Part shown: positions 59,987-64,000 of the stretch, piece by piece
How positions within the stretch are numbered: the stretch's first letter is position 1
How the letters are laid out: every line of letters starts with the position of its first letter
Source: HGM04593 sp045588485
GTDB taxonomy: Bacteria > Bacteroidota > Bacteroidia > Bacteroidales > Bacteroidaceae
Direction: 5' to 3'
Length of the DNA: 64,000 bases
NCBI GenBank assembly: GCA_045588485.1
Contig: JAZNEI010000039.1
Span: forward strand, 48,258 to 112,257
Made by a program: the position numbers and the translations under genes
The notes under the pieces: model-generated
The model's database searches: none
Seen by the model: the letters and a program-made list of their open reading frames with translations, nothing else
Told to the model about the DNA's origin: nothing

Positions 59987-61030
59987 ATGAAAATAGGAAT
60001 TCTTACTCACCCTATAATTAAAAACTATGGAGGCATTTTACAAGCATTTTCTTTAAAATGTTATATAGAGAGTCTAGGACACAATGTTATAATTTTAGAC
60101 AGAAGATTTAATTATAACCGATTCAAAGGTATAATATTAGATCTCTTGGAATTTCTAAATATACCTAGATACAGCCAAACGAAGAAAGAGTGTTCCTTGA
60201 TTTCTAAATTTATTAAAAAACATTTCATAAGAACACATAAGTTATATTCTAAGCAGGAATTAGTAAAAGAAATCAGTAAGCACAAACTAGAATGCGTTAT
60301 AATTGGTAGCGACCAAGTATGGAGGTCTGACTTCTGTAACCGATGCGACTATGACTATTGGGGAGGTTTTATATTATATAACAAGAACGTAAAAGTTTTC
60401 TCATATGCAGCATCAATAGCACATAATACCTGGAATTACAGCGAGGAAGATACTATAAATATAAAAGCGTTGATATCCAATTTTTGTGGCGTATCGGTAA
60501 GGGAAGAATCTGCTGTACACCTTTGCAAACAGTATTTAAATATTGATGCAAAATGGGTTATTGATCCGACATTGTTACATGACCATACATTTTATGACAA
60601 AATAGCCACAAAACGAATTATTTCTAAGAAATATATATTCGTATATTGGTTAGGAGAGAGAGACATAATAAATAAAGATTTAGAGCAATATTCTAGAGAT
60701 TATGAAATCATTGAACTACATTTAAGTGGTAATAATAAAAAAATTAGTATTGAAGAATGGTTATCATACATCAAATACTCAGATATTGTGATTACCGACT
60801 CATTTCATGGTACTGTTTTTTCTATTATTTATAATAAGCATTTTATAACATACAGGAATGATAGCGGTGGGTATTCTCGTATTGAATCATTATTCAAGTT
60901 GCTTAATATTGAAGAAAAAATAAATAATCCTCATGCAATACTTGATTATAGAAAAGTTGAGATTGTTGTAGAAGAATTACGAAAAAATGCACAAGCATTT
61001 ATACAAGAAAGTATTAGATGTAGTCTATAA
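59987..61030 (+). CDS. Polysaccharide pyruvyl transferase family protein
   Basis: 347 aa. N-terminal GILTHPIIKNYGGILQAFSL, then VIIGSDQVWRSDF near 104-116 and DIVITDSFHGTVFSIIYNKH near 265-284 are hallmark PS_pyruv_trans segments. The family transfers pyruvate from phosphoenolpyruvate to make pyruvate ketals on sugars, adding negative charge to the polymer. Some members lacking activity exist. Strongly AT-rich. Confidence 0.9.
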   Translation: MKIGILTHPIIKNYGGILQAFSLKCYIESLGHNVIILDRRFNYNRFKGIILDLLEFLNIPRYSQTKKECSLISKFIKKHFIRTHKLYSKQELVKEISKHKLECVIIGSDQVWRSDFCNRCDYDYWGGFILYNKNVKVFSYAASIAHNTWNYSEEDTINIKALISNFCGVSVREESAVHLCKQYLNIDAKWVIDPTLLHDHTFYDKIATKRIISKKYIFVYWLGERDIINKDLEQYSRDYEIIELHLSGNNKKISIEEWLSYIKYSDIVITDSFHGTVFSIIYNKHFITYRNDSGGYSRIESLFKLLNIEEKINNPHAILDYRKVEIVVEELRKNAQAFIQESIRCSL

Positions 61031-61051
61031 TTTTTAAAAAGTCAAATATAT

Positions 61052-62185
61052 ATGACAATAACATTTTATACTAACTTTATTAATCATCATCAAGTAAGCA
61101 TTGCTGACGAATTATTCAATACAATAGGGAACAATTATACATTTGTAGCTACAATGAAAATCCCTGAAAGTTTTATAAAAAATGGTTATACAGACTATTC
61201 TAACAAACCCTATTTATTAAAAGCATATGAATCTGAAGATAATTACAAAAAGGCTCAAGCATTAGCTATTAGTAGCGATATTGTTATTATAGGAGCTGCA
61301 TCGGACGAATATATTATGCCTCGTATAAAAATGAACAAGGTGACAATAAGATATAGTGAACGATGGTTTAAAAGCAACTATAAAAGTTTGTTTAGTCCTC
61401 GCGCATTATATTATTATTTTACCCATCACACTATTTTTAGGAATAAACCATTATATATGTTATGCGCAAGCGCATACACTGCTAATGATGTAGCCAAAAT
61501 ATTTGCATATCCCAATAAATGCTACAAATGGGGATATTTTCCACCTGTGCAACAATTGCCTATCGAAGAGCTGATAAACAAAAAACGTACAACGAAAACA
61601 AAGATATTATGGGTTGCAAGATTCATTGATTGGAAACATCCCGAGATGCCTGTTATATTAGCAAAAAGTTTAAAATCAAAAGGCTATTCATTTGAAATCA
61701 ATATGGTTGGCGATGGAGAAATGCGTAATACAATTAAGAAGATGATAGCAGATTTTGATGTTTCTGATTGTGTTCATTTATTAGGACAATTCCCTAATAA
61801 TGAGATACATTGCTTAATGAGAGAACACCATATATTCTGTTTCACGAGTGATAGGAACGAAGGATGGGGTGCAGTACTTAATGAAGCTATGAGTAATGGT
61901 TGTTGCCCAGTGGCTGCAGATATGATAGGAGCAGTACCGTATTTACTAAAACATAAAGAAAACGGATTGATTTTTGAATCAACGAACAATCAATCGTTAT
62001 TATCCAACATTGAGTTTCTAATAAATAATCCAAACATATGCGAACAACTATCGATAAATGCATATCACACTATACAAAACGAATGGTCGCCACAAATTGC
62101 AGCTAATCGATTATTGGGATTATGTAAGGTTTTATTAAACAGTGAAGGAAATGTTCAAATATCAGGTCCCTGCTCCAAAGCGTAA
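61052..62185 (+). CDS. GT4-type glycosyltransferase
   Basis: 377 aa GT-B enzyme. The C-terminal donor domain has KILWVARFIDWKHPEMPVIL near 186-205, INMVGDGEMRNTIKKMI near 217-233, and FTSDRNEGWGAVLNEAMSNG near 260-279, the usual E-x7-E (EGWGAVLNEA). Donor and acceptor sugars cannot be told. Cytoplasmic or membrane-associated, adding a sugar to the lipid-linked repeat. Confidence 0.9.
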   Translation: MTITFYTNFINHHQVSIADELFNTIGNNYTFVATMKIPESFIKNGYTDYSNKPYLLKAYESEDNYKKAQALAISSDIVIIGAASDEYIMPRIKMNKVTIRYSERWFKSNYKSLFSPRALYYYFTHHTIFRNKPLYMLCASAYTANDVAKIFAYPNKCYKWGYFPPVQQLPIEELINKKRTTKTKILWVARFIDWKHPEMPVILAKSLKSKGYSFEINMVGDGEMRNTIKKMIADFDVSDCVHLLGQFPNNEIHCLMREHHIFCFTSDRNEGWGAVLNEAMSNGCCPVAADMIGAVPYLLKHKENGLIFESTNNQSLLSNIEFLINNPNICEQLSINAYHTIQNEWSPQIAANRLLGLCKVLLNSEGNVQISGPCSKA

Positions 62186-62220
62186 TAAATAGGAGTATTA
62201 ACTACTTACATTTTAACAAA

Positions 62221-63489
62221 ATGAAAATTCTTTGGATAACAAATATATTATTTCCTGAGGCAGCATCACTAATTAGCGGAAATAAACAATTAAAGGCATC
62301 AGGTGGTTGGATGCTTGGACTTGCAAACAGTTTATCTGAATTTCCTAATATAGAACTCAGTATAGCAACTGTATCAAATATAGTAAGTTCCTTGAATATA
62401 GTAAAAGGTAAAAAGGTCACATACTACACAATTCCTATAGGCAAAGGAAATATTTGGTATAATAATGATTATGAAAGATTTTGGAAAGAAATATATAGTA
62501 TCTCCAATCCTGATATAGTACACATACACGGAACAGAATATTCACAAGGATTGGCGTTCATTAACTCATGCCCTAATGCAAAAGTTGTAGTATCAATACA
62601 AGGTTTGACTTCTGTATGTCAAAAGTATTACAATGATGAGCTATCAAATCTCCAAATAATCAAAAATATTTCATTTAGAGATATTATACGCAATGATAAC
62701 CTACTACTGGCTAAGAAAAGATTCAAGGAAAGAGGGGAAAAGATAGAATTGCCAACATTGAGAAAAGTAAAGCATATTATTGGACGCACTATTTGGGATA
62801 AAGCACACGCTTGGGCTATTAATCCGAATGCTGAATATCATTTTTGCAATGAAACATTGCGTGATGAATTCTATACTGATAGGTGGGAGTATGACAAATG
62901 CGAGAAGCACACTATTTTCTTAAGTCAAGCAATATACCCAATAAAAGGTCTTCATAAAGTATTGGAGGCCTTACCGTATGTCATACAAAAATATCCTGAC
63001 ACTAAGGTTCGTATTGCAGGAATTAATATTGTAAAATCAGATACATTTAAAGAGAAATGCAGTATCACAGGTTATGGGCGTATTATACGAAATATAGTAA
63101 AAAAGAATAAGCTCGAAAAACATATAGAATTCACTGGCCCTCTTAATGCTCAAGAGATGAAATCAACTTTACTAAAGAGCAACGTATTTATATGTCCATC
63201 AAGTATAGAAAATAGCTCCAATTCATTGGGAGAAGCACAATTATTAGGAGTTCCATGCATTGCCTCATATGTAGGTGGTATTCCTTCTATGATTCCAAAC
63301 GATAATTGCGGGAAATTATATCGTTTTGAAGACACTGAGGTATTAGCATTCCACATCATTAAAACATTTGAGAATTCTGAGAATTTCGACAACACACAAA
63401 TGAGAGCAATTGCACATGAGCGTCACAATAGAAAAAATAATGCAATTTGCCAAATATCTATATATAAAGATATTATACATCAATATTAA
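62221..63489 (+). CDS. GT4-type glycosyltransferase
   Basis: 422 aa GT-B enzyme. N-terminal LWITNILFPEAASLISG with SGGWMLGLANSLSEF forms the acceptor domain; HIHGTEYSQGLAFI near 101-114; the donor domain has HTIFLSQAIYPIKGLHKVLE and CPSSIENSSNSLGEAQLLGV with the E-x7-E-like pair (E322 and E330 region). Specificity unknown. Starts 35 nt after the previous glycosyltransferase gene. Confidence 0.9.
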   Translation: MKILWITNILFPEAASLISGNKQLKASGGWMLGLANSLSEFPNIELSIATVSNIVSSLNIVKGKKVTYYTIPIGKGNIWYNNDYERFWKEIYSISNPDIVHIHGTEYSQGLAFINSCPNAKVVVSIQGLTSVCQKYYNDELSNLQIIKNISFRDIIRNDNLLLAKKRFKERGEKIELPTLRKVKHIIGRTIWDKAHAWAINPNAEYHFCNETLRDEFYTDRWEYDKCEKHTIFLSQAIYPIKGLHKVLEALPYVIQKYPDTKVRIAGINIVKSDTFKEKCSITGYGRIIRNIVKKNKLEKHIEFTGPLNAQEMKSTLLKSNVFICPSSIENSSNSLGEAQLLGVPCIASYVGGIPSMIPNDNCGKLYRFEDTEVLAFHIIKTFENSENFDNTQMRAIAHERHNRKNNAICQISIYKDIIHQY

Positions 63490-63500
63490 GTATAAACAAT

Positions 63501-64000
63501 ATGTATATAGTATTCACAACATCACTAATTGCACTAATATTAACGTATTTTAACTCAAAAAATAAAATACGTAATGGCATGTTTTGGGGATTTGTAATGA
63601 TTACAACACTGGGGGTCATTCATTACGATTATGGCAATGACTACATGACATATTACCAAATGTTTACTGATTTTAACAAATATGAATTTAATATTGGTAG
63701 AATATTGGAAGGTACATATCATCGGGACAGTGGATGGGTTATACTATGCCATTTGTTTAATAAAATAGGTGGCTTCTTTATGATGGTAGCGGTTCTTAAT
63801 ATTATACAAAATATTTTAGTGTATTCTTTTATTAAGAATTTTGTTGCTAAAGAATGGTGGACATTGGCTATTTTCATTTACCTATTTTTACCTAATCTTT
63901 ACCTTTTAAATTTCTCAATGATGAGACAAGGATTAATTGTTTGCCTATTTCTGGGGATGTGGCAATATATAAAAGAACGAAAATGGTGGTACCCACTTAT
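63501..64000 (+). CDS. EpsG/Wzy-like polysaccharide polymerase, 5' part
   Basis: The gene starts at ATG 63501, 11 nt after the previous stop, and runs off the right edge after 166 codons. Multiple hydrophobic helices begin at MYIVFTTSLIALILTYF. The segment IHYDYGNDYMTYYQMFTDFN matches the G-x-D-Y-x-x-Y motif of EpsG-family proteins, and FSMMRQGLIVCLFLG the conserved RQ region. EpsG/Wzy proteins polymerise the repeat unit in the periplasm. Confidence 0.85.
   Translation, partial: MYIVFTTSLIALILTYFNSKNKIRNGMFWGFVMITTLGVIHYDYGNDYMTYYQMFTDFNKYEFNIGRILEGTYHRDSGWVILCHLFNKIGGFFMMVAVLNIIQNILVYSFIKNFVAKEWWTLAIFIYLFLPNLYLLNFSMMRQGLIVCLFLGMWQYIKERKWWYPL

Overview
The window looks like a chromosomal segment of a Bacteroidales bacterium (phylum Bacteroidota). 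This rests on Bacteroidota promoters of the form TTTG-N19..22-TAnnTTTG, few Shine-Dalgarno sites, the aerotolerance (bat) operon, HU-CCDC81/SPOR and HU-LysM proteins, and GH92/GH20/sialidase host-glycan enzymes. Order-level placement is confident; I cannot name the genus.

Region 1 (1-11.3 kb) is housekeeping: the pyrK-pyrD junction, a CI-like XRE regulator with a 0.9-kb AT-rich non-coding upstream region, holA, a solo HsdR-N-like nuclease-fold gene, a nitrilase-family amidase, a tRNA-Ser next to a three-unit 46-bp repeat array, a U32 peptidase-family protein, an HU-CCDC81/SPOR protein, a zinc-ribbon FHA protein, threonine aldolase, a ProX-type editing protein and a PAP2 phosphatase.

Region 2 (11.2-25.4 kb, all minus strand) holds two long operons. 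moxR-DUF58-(356-aa Bat protein)-batA-batB-batC-batD-batE(-PAP2) encodes a MoxR/von Willebrand-A envelope-stress assembly. lepA-ftsY-rimO-HU-HU/LysM couples translation and secretion factors with two HU-fold proteins, one of them a membrane-anchored LysM fusion with an 18-residue acidic repeat.

Region 3 (25.5-45.8 kb) is mixed: AsmA-like protein, GH20 hexosaminidase, aminotransferase, EttA, a small secreted protein, Ca/Na antiporter, Na/Pi symporter, lrgAB, sialidase, a BT0820-like HAD phosphatase, GH92 mannosidase, an NahK-like sugar kinase and a DUF5009 acyltransferase-like membrane protein. The sialidase, hexosaminidase, mannosidase and kinase fit stepwise trimming of host N-glycans or mucin, although no SusC/SusD pair is present.

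Region 4 (45.6-50.7 kb) carries a 53-aa membrane protein, aspS, clpC behind a sigma54-like promoter, and tRNA-Gly.

Region 5 (50.9-64 kb, plus strand) is an exopolysaccharide/capsule operon cut by the right edge. A strong promoter is followed by a roughly 300-nt leader that can fold into a three-way junction. Then come UDP-glucose dehydrogenase, wecB and wecC (UDP-ManNAcA), a tRNA-like hairpin element, a Wzx-type flippase, aldo/keto reductase, an unknown membrane protein, a MenD-like ThDP enzyme, a pyruvyl transferase, two GT4 glycosyltransferases and an EpsG-like polymerase. From the flippase onward the genes are visibly more AT-rich than ugd/wecB/wecC, as expected for an exchangeable serotype cassette.

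No transposase, integrase, CRISPR array, toxin-antitoxin pair or phage gene was recognised. The most unusual signals are non-coding: the structured EPS leader, the tRNA-like element before the flippase, the repeat array beside tRNA-Ser that shares T-arm sequence with it, and a family of promoter-proximal elements whose internal palindromes vary while staying self-complementary.
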